The notes: generated from the sequence alone by a model not told the origin. Counted from the stretch's first letter, positions 1 through 5,276 are shown. The stretch is DNA of 6,443 nucleotides from Dehalococcoidia bacterium (GCA_012270635.1 JAAXHX010000029.1:1-6443); one strand, 5' to 3'. A program made the numbers and translations.

Positions 1-173
1 AACTCCCGGTCGGCGTTGACCAGGACGATGGCGTCTGCGGGAGGAGTCTGTGCCACGGCGACTCCGCTTGACGGAATCGCTACCAGCGCAGCCAGCAACA
101 GGGCGGCGGCTAGGGGCATCAGCCTCCTGGCCCTGCCCAAAAAGGTCCGTCGGACGGTCGATTGCGCTCCCAA
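1..173 (-). CDS. Exported protein, N-terminal part (possible Tat signal peptide), TTG start
   Basis: The minus strand is open from 173 to the left edge, giving 57 codons. I chose the TTG at 173-171 because an AGGAGG (plus-strand 181-186) lies exactly 7 nt upstream. The ATG at 119 is in frame, but its AGGAGG is only 3 nt away and starting there would discard the basic n-region. The product begins with a charged segment (R8, R9, R14, R16, R17) containing RRTFL, which fits the twin-arginine pattern RRxFL. A hydrophobic core LAAALLLAALVAI (21-33) follows, then an AVA/Q signal peptidase I-type site after residue 41. The visible mature part is TPPADAIVLVNADRE. It vaguely recalls cell-wall-binding repeats, but that is too short to assign. 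The role is unknown beyond export from the cytoplasm. It is transcribed divergently from the HTH gene at 577 and could share its control region. Confidence 0.6.
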   Translation of the reverse strand, partial: MGAQSTVRRTFLGRARRLMPLAAALLLAALVAIPSSGVAVAQTPPADAIVLVNADRE

Positions 174-250
174 GTTGATGCCTCCTCGCCGATGGGTTCG
201 TGATGCCTGCCATCGAGTCTGGAGAACCGGGAGGCCCATTCCAACGACAT

Positions 251-316
251 ATAACGGATGTCACCTGTGACACTGCTGTCACGCGTGACACTGCTGTCAT
301 CTGTGACACCCGTTAT
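251..316. promoter_or_regulatory. Three phased palindromes in a 66-bp dyad, probable operator array
   Basis: Three 14-bp sites, TGTCACCTGTGACA (259-272), TGTCACGCGTGACA (277-290) and TGTCATCTGTGACA (295-308), repeat every 18 bp and are separated by CTGC both times. The middle site is a perfect palindrome. The whole block is also an imperfect dyad centred on it: ATAACGG (251-257) faces CCGTTAT (310-316), and 25 of 33 opposed positions pair. The form suits several dimers of one regulator bound along a helix face offset of 18 bp. Its position between divergent genes suggests control of one or both. The binding protein is unknown; the HTH protein encoded next door is a natural candidate by inference only. 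Iterons of a replication origin are an alternative. Confidence 0.7.
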
Positions 317-414
317 GACGCGTGGGAATCGGGGGGCCTGGTGTGGTGTCATACCCGTGTACAGAGAAATGAGTTTGGTGGGGAGAAAGGCATCGGGTCG
401 TGGGCAAGCTGATT

Positions 415-433
415 TAGGGGAGAAGGCCCCCTA
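415..433 (+). other. Short hairpin
   Basis: TAGGGG (415-420) and CCCCTA (428-433) form a perfect 6-bp stem with a 7-nt loop. No T-run follows, so it is not an intrinsic terminator. It lies in the presumed 5' leader of the HTH gene. Significance is uncertain. Confidence 0.35.
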
Positions 434-481
434 CAGGACCATGGCGGGAAGCACTTCCTCTCCGGGGTTCCTTCCACGGTC

Positions 482-580
482 ATGGGGCAGTCGCAGCTAG
501 GGAATGGGGAAAGTGGAACATGGCGGTTGGAGGCGGTTATGGGGCAGCGACAGCTAGGAAATGGGGAAACTGGAACATGG
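482..580 (+). repeat. 57-bp-period tandem repeat spanning the start of the HTH gene
   Basis: A 42-bp block at 482-523 recurs at 539-580 with 37 of 42 bases identical (mismatches at block positions 10, 11, 12, 21 and 32). The period is 57 bp, or 19 codons, so reading frames are kept. Each copy ends in TGGAACATGG and therefore supplies an ATG (520 and 577) with the same upstream context. The G-rich, TGGAA-rich composition resembles minisatellite-like repeats more than coding sequence. One alternative frame gives a repeating GQ..LGNGE.GTW peptide, which I do not consider real. Confidence 0.8.
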
Positions 581-1431
581 AAAGAAAACAGACGGCTGAC
601 AAGAGACGGATTGAGTGGTCGGGAGCAACTCCGAGCCTGGAGAGCCCCCGGCATTTGCAGCTCACGGCCCTGCTGAACGACGTCATGAACGAGTTGGGCC
701 AGGTGAAGGCGGCTCAGAAGCTGGGCATCGACCGCAAGACGCTGTGGCGGTGCAGGAAGTTGGGGAGGTTGACTCCCCGGCTGGCCTCTGCGCTGGAGCG
801 GCTGTTGCTGGAGCGGGACCTGTCGGCTGCGATGAAGCAGGGCAAGCGGGTGACGGAGCTGGAACGCGAGGTGACGGGACTGCAAGGAGAGCTTCACGCG
901 AGCCGCGAAGACGCCGAGGGCCGGAGCGACGGATTGAGAGAGGAGCACGCCAGGGGGATGCGGCACGTGGAGCGCAGGCTGGTGGCCCTGGAATCGGGTC
1001 GGAGCAGGGCGGACTCGCCTTCTCCAACCGTTCCTGGGCCTGACCCGGACCGAAAGTACGTACCCTCGAGGAAGTATCCCCGGCTGGTGACGATGGAAGC
1101 CGAGGAGGGCGAGGAGAAGGTCTACGGCGATGCTGTGCCGGTGATCGTCCGGTGGCGGAAGGCCAGGGCCGAATATCTCAACGCTGCGAAGATGGGCACC
1201 GAGGTCGATACGCGGGAGGCCCATATGCGGATGCTGCACCTGGAGATCGCCCTTATCGAGGAGCATGAGTTGACGCTGCCCCCGGCCTCGTATCCCTGGG
1301 GTCGGGAAGAGCGGCGATCCCAGGTCCGGGAGCGTACGCGGGACATCAGTTGGGCTCGGGTGGAGCGCAAGAAGGCGCTGCGGCAGCGGTGGCTGCGCCG
1401 CATCCTGACCTTTGGAGTGTGGCGGAACTGA
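577..1431 (+). CDS. HTH and coiled-coil DNA-binding protein, 284 aa
   Basis: A putative DNA-binding protein of unknown target. Residues 41-60 (GQVKAAQKLGIDRKTLWRCR) have the form of a Fis/sigma-like helix-turn-helix, with a second helix through about residue 80. Residues 88-140 are charged and heptad-like (ELEREVTGLQGELHASRED), predicting a dimerising coiled coil. A proline-rich linker covers about 144-168. The C-terminal half is helical (about 186-232) and ends in a strongly basic tail (RVERKKALRQRWLRRIL, 261-277). I recall similar HTH plus basic-tail proteins from Chloroflexota genomes but cannot name a family. The in-frame ATG at 520 would add 19 residues encoded by the tandem repeat. Both ATGs have the same weak GGGGAAA context, and I prefer 577 because the extra residues look like repeat translation. 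A hairpin follows the stop codon. Confidence 0.75.
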   Translation: MERKQTADKRRIEWSGATPSLESPRHLQLTALLNDVMNELGQVKAAQKLGIDRKTLWRCRKLGRLTPRLASALERLLLERDLSAAMKQGKRVTELEREVTGLQGELHASREDAEGRSDGLREEHARGMRHVERRLVALESGRSRADSPSPTVPGPDPDRKYVPSRKYPRLVTMEAEEGEEKVYGDAVPVIVRWRKARAEYLNAAKMGTEVDTREAHMRMLHLEIALIEEHELTLPPASYPWGREERRSQVRERTRDISWARVERKKALRQRWLRRILTFGVWRN

Positions 1432-2064
1432 CCCCGTGGCCCATTGCTGGCCCACGGCGGGAAGCGATGTGGGCAGTGAGGCTCCCAAACCCTTCCAAAT
1501 GCCGGACGGCGGGGCGATAATCGAGTCAGTTTCTGGCTTTTTCCAGCGTTTCCTGCCGAGAAACCTGGAGGGTCCATCCCCGACCCGGAGCGGCCTGACG
1601 GATCGAGCCCTGCTCTCCCGACGGCGTTCCACGAGGGATAAGCGCCCACCCGCTGCGTGAGCCGGTCGAGGGGTCGAGCACCGCTCCCCCGATGCCGGTT
1701 CGGAAGTCGGGACACCCTGGTCGAGTGCGTCCTGCGCTCCATGCCTGCTCTTCATGCCCGCGGGTCAACCGTCACGCGGTTGGGTCGCAGCTTCGGCACG
1801 CGCCGGCCTGCAATGTGTTCTTCGTAGGCTGGCCGCTTCACGTCTCGCAGTTCCCCGAAGTCGATTCCGTGAATGACCCTGGGCCGAACTGCGTCATTTC
1901 ATCCCGGCGTCGTCCTGCATTCGGCTCGCGGTCGGACTGTGGGCGTCGTCGGCAATCGGACCACATGGATTCACGGAGTCAACGGCATCGCACACTTGAA
2001 AGGAGGTCACGACTGCATGGACGAATCAAGCACATGGACAGAGGCAACGGAAGGAGGAACGAGC
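1432..2064. other. Long gene-free stretch, about 630 bp
   Basis: Apart from the hairpin at 1434-1457, nothing here is a convincing gene. The open frames on both strands are arginine/proline-rich antisense or off-frame readings without ribosome binding sites. A perfect 6-bp inverted repeat, CAACCG/CGGTTG (1766-1771 and 1777-1782, loop TCACG), contains GTCACGCG, which also occurs in the central palindrome of the operator array (278-285). GATAAT (1516-1521) is -10-like but lacks a visible -35. The right end (1999-2064) is the leader of the next gene and carries two ribosome binding sites. I found no tRNA-like fold. Confidence 0.5.
1434..1457 (+). terminator. Hairpin just after the HTH gene, weak terminator candidate
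   Basis: CCGTGG (1434-1439) pairs with CCACGG (1452-1457). After one C-C mismatch, CCA/TGG pairs around a TTGC tetraloop. It begins 3 nt after the TGA at 1429-1431. There is no T-run behind it, so it would need Rho or serve as a 3'-end stabiliser rather than act as a classical intrinsic terminator. Confidence 0.4.
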
Positions 2065-2532
2065 ATGGCGGAACGGTACACGGGACCCAGCGCGAGGCGG
2101 ATCGCAGACCTGCTTCCGCACAGGGTCAGCTACGAACGGGGCTGGTTCTGGACGACGACGGCCGTCTGCCACGGCGGGAAGTCCGACGGGCTTGCCTTTC
2201 GACAGAGGCCGGACGGCGAGGGAATCGAGATCAGGTGCCACACGGGGGGCTGCTCGCCAGGGGTGGTCATAACCCACCTGGAGGACGCCATCGGTCTCCC
2301 GATCTGGACGGCCTTCGAGCCGGTTGTGGTTGAGTCTGAAAGGGATCCCGAGAAGCGGCCCTGGTGGAAGCGTAAGAAGGTGGTCGTGGCTGGGATCGTG
2401 GCGCTGGTGATTGCGGCTCCGCTCATCACCGGGGGTGGCGAACTGGTCTTCCTCAACCTGGTCGGGCTGGGCATCGGCTGGCTGCTGCTCAGGCGATTCA
2501 TGAGGCGCACGGTACGGAGGTTCCGGCGCTGA
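2065..2532 (+). CDS. Primase-type zinc-ribbon-like protein with two membrane helices, 155 aa
   Basis: A soluble N-terminal part carries C35-H36, C58-H59 and C63 in the setting CHGG...IRCHTGGCSPG, followed by a helix and GLP. This resembles the zinc-binding region of phage/plasmid primases (CPAH ... CHAGCSPEDV...GL), though it appears condensed. After a basic stretch (KRPWWKRKK, about 97-105), two hydrophobic segments (about 106-122 and 126-143) and an Arg-rich tail predict membrane anchoring. No catalytic domain is present, so it is not itself a primase; nucleic acid binding at the membrane is an inference. Two in-frame ATGs exist. The one at 2017 follows AAAGGAGGT with a spacing of about 10 nt. 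The one at 2065 follows AAGGAGG with 7 nt. I chose 2065 because the 16 codons between them are A-rich with poor third-position GC, like a leader. An intrinsic terminator lies 40 nt after the stop. Confidence 0.75.
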   Translation: MAERYTGPSARRIADLLPHRVSYERGWFWTTTAVCHGGKSDGLAFRQRPDGEGIEIRCHTGGCSPGVVITHLEDAIGLPIWTAFEPVVVESERDPEKRPWWKRKKVVVAGIVALVIAAPLITGGGELVFLNLVGLGIGWLLLRRFMRRTVRRFRR

Positions 2533-2571
2533 CCACGGGGCCTCCGGGCCTCGCACAACTCACTCAACGCA

Positions 2572-2608
2572 AGGGGTCGCTTCACACCGAGGCGGCCCCT
2601 CTTTCTTT
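2572..2608 (+). terminator. Strong intrinsic terminator
   Basis: Bases 2572-2583 and 2589-2600 form an uninterrupted 12-bp stem (two G-T pairs) closed by the 5-nt loop ACACC. The tail CTTTCTTT (2601-2608) follows directly. It would end the transcript of the zinc-ribbon/membrane gene, or attenuate read-through into the unknown gene at 2661. A second hairpin, GCCCG/CGGGC around CAAG (2609-2622), sits immediately behind it. Confidence 0.85.
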
Positions 2609-2660
2609 GCCCGCAAGCGGGCGCACGGATTCAAGGCAACACAACACGAAGGAGGTCGAA

Positions 2661-3122
2661 ATGACAACGGCAACAGTAACGATGAATCGGACGATGGACA
2701 CGGAGACGGGACGGCCCCGGCGCAGCCTGGAGGAGTTGGTGGACCGGCTCTTCGAGGCGATGGGCTTCGGAGCGGAGACACAGACGGGGGAGGCGAGCGT
2801 GACCCGCTCCATCCACGAGGCCCGGCGGCTCAGGCAGGCGGGGGACGTGGACGGTGCGCTGGCAGTTCTGGGAAACGTGAACGTGGCGAGGGCCACGCCG
2901 AGGGAGGTCCGGTGGGCCTTCTCCGAATGGACGCAGATGACGAAGCGGCGGTTCGGCGACGCGACGCTCTACACGCAGGGAACGGGACGGGCCGCCGCCC
3001 TGGTGCCCCACGGCGACAGGACGCTTGAGGTCGCGGCGGTCCTGGGGATGCGCTGGCGGCCCGGCAAGGTCGTTTCGGTGCGCAGCCTGCGGGGTCTGAG
3101 GCCCATGAACGGGGGTGCGTGA
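2661..3122 (+). CDS. Hypothetical protein, 153 aa, coupled to primase
   Basis: I do not recognise this family. The start at 2661 is fixed by AAGGAGGT (2649-2656), 4 nt upstream. The N-terminus is Thr-rich and disordered (MTTATVTMNRTMDTETG). An amphipathic helix follows (RSLEELVDRLFEAMGF, about 20-35), then a helical hairpin SIHEARRLRQAGDVDGALAVL that looks like a single TPR-type repeat. The C-terminal region (about 100-148) appears to be mainly strands (ATLYTQGTGRAAALVPHG, then LEVAAVLGMRW). There are no cysteines and no signal or membrane segment. Its TGA (3120-3122) shares its A with the ATG of the primase gene, so translation is probably coupled and the product may act with the primase. 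It lies 52 nt after an intrinsic terminator. I see no clear promoter in between, so expression may depend on read-through or on an atypical promoter. Confidence 0.75.
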   Translation: MTTATVTMNRTMDTETGRPRRSLEELVDRLFEAMGFGAETQTGEASVTRSIHEARRLRQAGDVDGALAVLGNVNVARATPREVRWAFSEWTQMTKRRFGDATLYTQGTGRAAALVPHGDRTLEVAAVLGMRWRPGKVVSVRSLRGLRPMNGGA

Positions 3123-4153
3123 TGGTCACCGCCAACGTGGACATCCCTGCGCTGAAGGCGCGTCATCCTCTGGGCGACACGGTGGAGGCGTCGGGCGTCA
3201 GCCTCAGGGGACGGGGGCGCGTTCGCCAGGGCGTCTGCCCCTTCCACGAGGAAGGCGAGGGCAGCTTCACGGTCTACTCCGATTCGGAGCGGTGGTACTG
3301 CTTCGGGTGTGGTGCAGGGGGAGATGTGCTGGACTTCATCCAGCGCACGGAGGGCCTGAGTCTTCCGGAGGCCATCCGGCGTCTTGACGGCAGCCCTGGG
3401 GTTGCTCCTCGTCCCGCTCCCAGGCGTACCAGGGCTGCGCCGCCGCCCATCAGAGACCCGGCGCTCTTGACGGCGGCGGCTCGGTTCTACGCTGCTCAAC
3501 TCCGGCGCAGTCCCGCCGGGCTTGCGTACCTGGCCTCGCGGGGAATCAGTCCGGAAGCTGCCGTTCGCCTTGGCCTCGGCTTCGCTCCGGGCGACGACTT
3601 GCGGAACGCACTTGATTCGGCTGGCTTCTCCGAGGGGCGCATCCGGGACTCTGGGTTGTTCACCGAGCGGGGTTCGGAGCGTTTCGCCGGGATGGTGGTC
3701 ATCCCGGATGTCTCCGGCGGGCTCGTCCGCTGGCTCGTGGGCCGGGCCGTCCATCCTGACCGGACTCCCCGCTTCCAGGCCCTCCCCGGTCCCAAGCCGA
3801 TGCTTGGGCTTGGGCGTCTCGGCCCCGCTCCGCCTCTTGTGGTCGTCACGGAGGGGGTCTTCGACTGGCTTGCCCTTGCCTCCTGGGGTATCCCCGCCGT
3901 CTCCAACCTGGGCACCCAAGGGGTCGAGCAGGTGGGCTTGGCTCTTCGGGGCTGCCCCAACGTCTTCCTCGCCTTCGACAACGACCAGGCTGGCCTTGAG
4001 GCCACCGAGCGGCTTGCGGGCTTGCTTGAGCGTCGGGCCGTCCCCGTCGCCCTCCCCCAGGGCGTCGGCGACGTGGCCGAGCTTGCTTGCCTTCTCAACA
4101 GCCGCCCCCTCTTCCTCCGGCTGCTTGCAAGGGCGGCCCGCTCCGCCCGCTAG
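3122..4153 (+). CDS. DnaG-type DNA primase, short stand-alone form, 343 aa
   Basis: This protein would synthesise RNA primers on single-stranded DNA in the cytoplasm for element replication. A CHC2 zinc finger covers about 6-90: C39-P-F-H42 and C60-FG-C63, followed by GGDVLDFIQRTEGLSLPEAI. An Ala/Pro/Arg linker (92-112) leads to the primase core: the helical part AAQLRRSPAGLAYLASRGIS, the TOPRIM glutamate in VVVTEGVFDW (E244), the FLAFDNDQAG metal motif (D286, D288) and a further acidic GVGD (D317). Cellular DnaG is usually near 600 aa; here the C-terminal helicase-binding domain is missing, as in many element primases, and no helicase gene is visible. ATG 3122 overlaps the preceding stop as TGATG, giving coupled translation; GTG 3119 is a less likely start. 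The last part of the gene is markedly pyrimidine-rich. Confidence 0.93.
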   Translation: MVTANVDIPALKARHPLGDTVEASGVSLRGRGRVRQGVCPFHEEGEGSFTVYSDSERWYCFGCGAGGDVLDFIQRTEGLSLPEAIRRLDGSPGVAPRPAPRRTRAAPPPIRDPALLTAAARFYAAQLRRSPAGLAYLASRGISPEAAVRLGLGFAPGDDLRNALDSAGFSEGRIRDSGLFTERGSERFAGMVVIPDVSGGLVRWLVGRAVHPDRTPRFQALPGPKPMLGLGRLGPAPPLVVVTEGVFDWLALASWGIPAVSNLGTQGVEQVGLALRGCPNVFLAFDNDQAGLEATERLAGLLERRAVPVALPQGVGDVAELACLLNSRPLFLRLLARAARSAR

Positions 4154-4256
4154 CTCTCAGCAACTCCCCCAATCCTACTTTCCTCTACCGGGCTTCACCA
4201 GCCCCCTTGCTTGCGGGACTCCCCTCCCGCTTCATCCCCATACCACTTTCACCACC
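4141..4256 (+). promoter_or_regulatory. C-rich, G-poor stretch after primase, possible Rho loading site
   Basis: In 4141-4260 I counted 58 C and 17 G out of 120 bases, with only 35 purines. The segment straddles the primase stop and the following gene-free bases and contains many YC dinucleotides. This C-over-G profile is what Rho utilisation sites show in RNA. No intrinsic terminator is present here. The stretch ends abruptly at the GAGGAGG of the minigene. A role as an unstructured single-strand initiation region is an alternative. Confidence 0.35.
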
Positions 4257-4267
4257 GAGGAGGACCT

Positions 4268-4375
4268 ATGCCCAATACACGACGGGCCTTGCCCGCGCAC
4301 GGGCTTTCCCATCGAGGAACCCGCATCGCTCATCCGCTACAGGAAAACAACAACCCACAAGGAGAAACACCATGA
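4268..4375 (+). CDS. Possible 35-aa minigene or leader peptide before rad52-like gene
   Basis: GAGGAGG (4257-4263) lies 4 nt before an ATG that opens 35 codons ending at TGA 4373-4375. The stop overlaps the ATG of the Rad52-family gene as ATGA, the same coupling seen at 5804. The peptide starts MPNTRRALPAHGLSHRG and ends QENNNPQGETP. It is basic at its N-terminus, has no hydrophobic core and matches nothing I recognise. It may be a real small protein or a translated leader that delivers ribosomes to the next start. The Rad52 gene also has its own AAGGAG (4359-4364). A chance frame after a chance ribosome binding site cannot be excluded. Confidence 0.4.
   Translation: MPNTRRALPAHGLSHRGTRIAHPLQENNNPQGETP
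4338..4345 (+). repeat. TACAGGAA motif, copy 1 (before rad52-like gene)
   Basis: The octamer TACAGGAA appears 26 nt before the Rad52 start, in the A-rich leader and inside the possible minigene. The same octamer precedes two other starts (5288 and 6231). Confidence 0.5.
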
Positions 4376-5196
4376 CTAACGGAAACAACGGACACCACAA
4401 CAACGGGGCGAGCATCGCCCCGGTCAACGGCAACGAGCGCAAGCCCGACGCCGCTATCCCCACCGAGTACGACTTGCGCTGGGACGGGTTCTCGCCCGCC
4501 GTCACGCAGATGCTCGGACAGACCCTCGACCCCTCGCTGGTCTCCCAGCGCAAGGGGCGCGGCGGAAGGGTCTTCGACTACATCGAAGGCCACACCGTCA
4601 TCGACCAGGCAAACAGAATTTTCGGTTACGGCGGCTGGGGCGTCGAACTGTTAAGCGACGTGACGCTTCGCAGGATCGAGTCCGTCGATGCGAAGACGGG
4701 AGAGGTAACGGTCTCCCACGCCTACAGCGCCCCCGTCCGGGTCACGGTGGCAGGCGCGCTGCCCCGCACCGACATCGGCGTCCACCCCGTCACGGACGAG
4801 ACCCAGGACGGGCACGACACGGCGATAAAGGGTTCAGTCACCGACGGCATGAAGCGGGCGTTCAGGACATTTGGCGGTCAGTTTGGCAACAGTCTCTACG
4901 GAGATCAGCAGGCCAACGCCTCGGCCAAGCCGGAGCAGGCGCCAGCACAGGCCCTGGTCAACGGCAGGTCTGCCGAGACTCAGCCCAAGGACAGAAATGA
5001 CTCCCAGACCGAGACCCTGCGCAAGCGGCTCATGGAGTTGGCCGGGGAGCAGGGCTTCGACGAGGGGAAGGTGCGGACCGCCGTCCAGAGGCAGACGGGC
5101 AAGGGCCTGGACGACCTGAAGGCGGAGGAACTAGGCCCGTTGGTCGAGGCTGCCGCCAACAAGCTCCGGGAGAGGCAGCAGGCCCAAGCTGCCTAG
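4372..5196 (+). CDS. Rad52-family single-strand annealing protein, 274 aa
   Basis: This protein anneals complementary single strands in recombination or repair, typically as a ring on ssDNA, and is common in phages and mobile elements. The Rad52-type core spans about 40-178: VFDYIEGHTVIDQANRIFGYGGWGVE (67-92, read in parts) matches the family's helix-strand start, and HDTAIKGSVTDGMKRAFRTFG (148-168) with GNSLYG is its second hallmark. A glutamine/proline linker (about 179-212) follows. A charged helical C-terminal module (about 215-270) carries RKRLMELAGEQGF and may bind a partner. The N-terminal 30 residues are Asn/Gly-rich and likely disordered. ATG 4372 is chosen for its AAGGAG at 7 nt spacing; the frame is open upstream but that reading is low-complexity. 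The gene lies between the primase and a DUF7007-like gene, with a probable nuclease two genes downstream. Confidence 0.9.
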   Translation: MTNGNNGHHNNGASIAPVNGNERKPDAAIPTEYDLRWDGFSPAVTQMLGQTLDPSLVSQRKGRGGRVFDYIEGHTVIDQANRIFGYGGWGVELLSDVTLRRIESVDAKTGEVTVSHAYSAPVRVTVAGALPRTDIGVHPVTDETQDGHDTAIKGSVTDGMKRAFRTFGGQFGNSLYGDQQANASAKPEQAPAQALVNGRSAETQPKDRNDSQTETLRKRLMELAGEQGFDEGKVRTAVQRQTGKGLDDLKAEELGPLVEAAANKLRERQQAQAA

Positions 5197-5224
5197 CCTG
5201 AACCCAAACGGCGGCACGGAATCG

Positions 5225-5276
5225 AGCGGGGACTGCCTGTCATGGGCGGCCCCGCTTCCCGTGTCGGAGTACGGGA
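5225..5276 (+). promoter_or_regulatory. Two consecutive hairpins in the leader of the DUF7007-like gene
   Basis: AGCGGGG (5225-5231) pairs perfectly with CCCCGCT (5250-5256), with a possible inner GCC/GGC. Immediately after, TCCCGT (5257-5262) pairs with ACGGGA (5271-5276) around an 8-nt loop. No T-run follows. They fill much of the 110-nt gap between the rad52-like and DUF7007-like genes. They could form an mRNA processing or stability element or a protein-binding site. No known riboswitch class is evident. Confidence 0.5.

Larger units (their letters stand above)
174..576. other. Gene-free divergent control region
   Basis: This stretch lies between the minus-strand exported-protein gene and the plus-strand HTH gene. 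It holds the ribosome binding site for the TTG start (181-186), a triple palindrome array (251-316), a TAGGGG/CCCCTA hairpin (415-433) and a 57-bp-period duplication (482-580). Open frames across it are short and compositionally arbitrary. One example is the 19-codon frame from ATG 441 to TAG 500, which has no good ribosome binding site. A TATAAC (250-255) on the plus strand is -10-like, and the TTATAT covered by the same bases on the minus strand is too. I see no convincing -35 partner for either, so no promoter is called. Confidence 0.6.

Noticed and set aside
251..316. A CRISPR array
   Set aside because: The repeats are 14 bp with identical 4-bp spacers, which is an operator or iteron layout and not repeat-spacer architecture.
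482..676. A repeat peptide (two GQ..LGNGE.GTW units) read from ATG 482
   Set aside because: It is a by-product of the 57-bp tandem repeat in a frame that clashes with the HTH gene; no ribosome binding site precedes it.
1516..1521. A GATAAT promoter -10 element
   Set aside because: There is no plausible -35 at 16-18 bp upstream and no gene follows for about 500 bp.
349..1755. A 468-codon open frame on the minus strand
   Set aside because: It lies antisense to the HTH gene, is dominated by Pro/Arg/Leu/Gln, crosses the tandem repeat and a gene-free stretch, and has no good ribosome binding site. It is typical of the open antisense frame of a GC-rich gene.
1580..1760. A tRNA-like stretch with GGTTCG-type loops
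   Set aside because: I could not build an acceptor stem or an anticodon arm on either strand.
1692..2333. A 213-codon open frame on the plus strand in the gene-free stretch
   Set aside because: It runs off-frame into the zinc-ribbon gene, lacks a ribosome binding site and encodes an Arg/Gly/His-rich product.
2969..3919. A 316-codon open frame on the minus strand
   Set aside because: It is antisense to the primase gene, whose zinc finger and TOPRIM motifs are unmistakable; the antisense protein is low-complexity.
4087..4371. An N-terminal extension of the Rad52-family protein
   Set aside because: The frame is open upstream, but the extension is low-complexity Pro/Ser/Arg, while the ATG at 4372 has a well-spaced AAGGAG.
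3522..4379. A 285-codon open frame on the plus strand overlapping the primase
   Set aside because: It is an off-frame reading of the primase, rich in Ser/Pro, with no recognisable domain.
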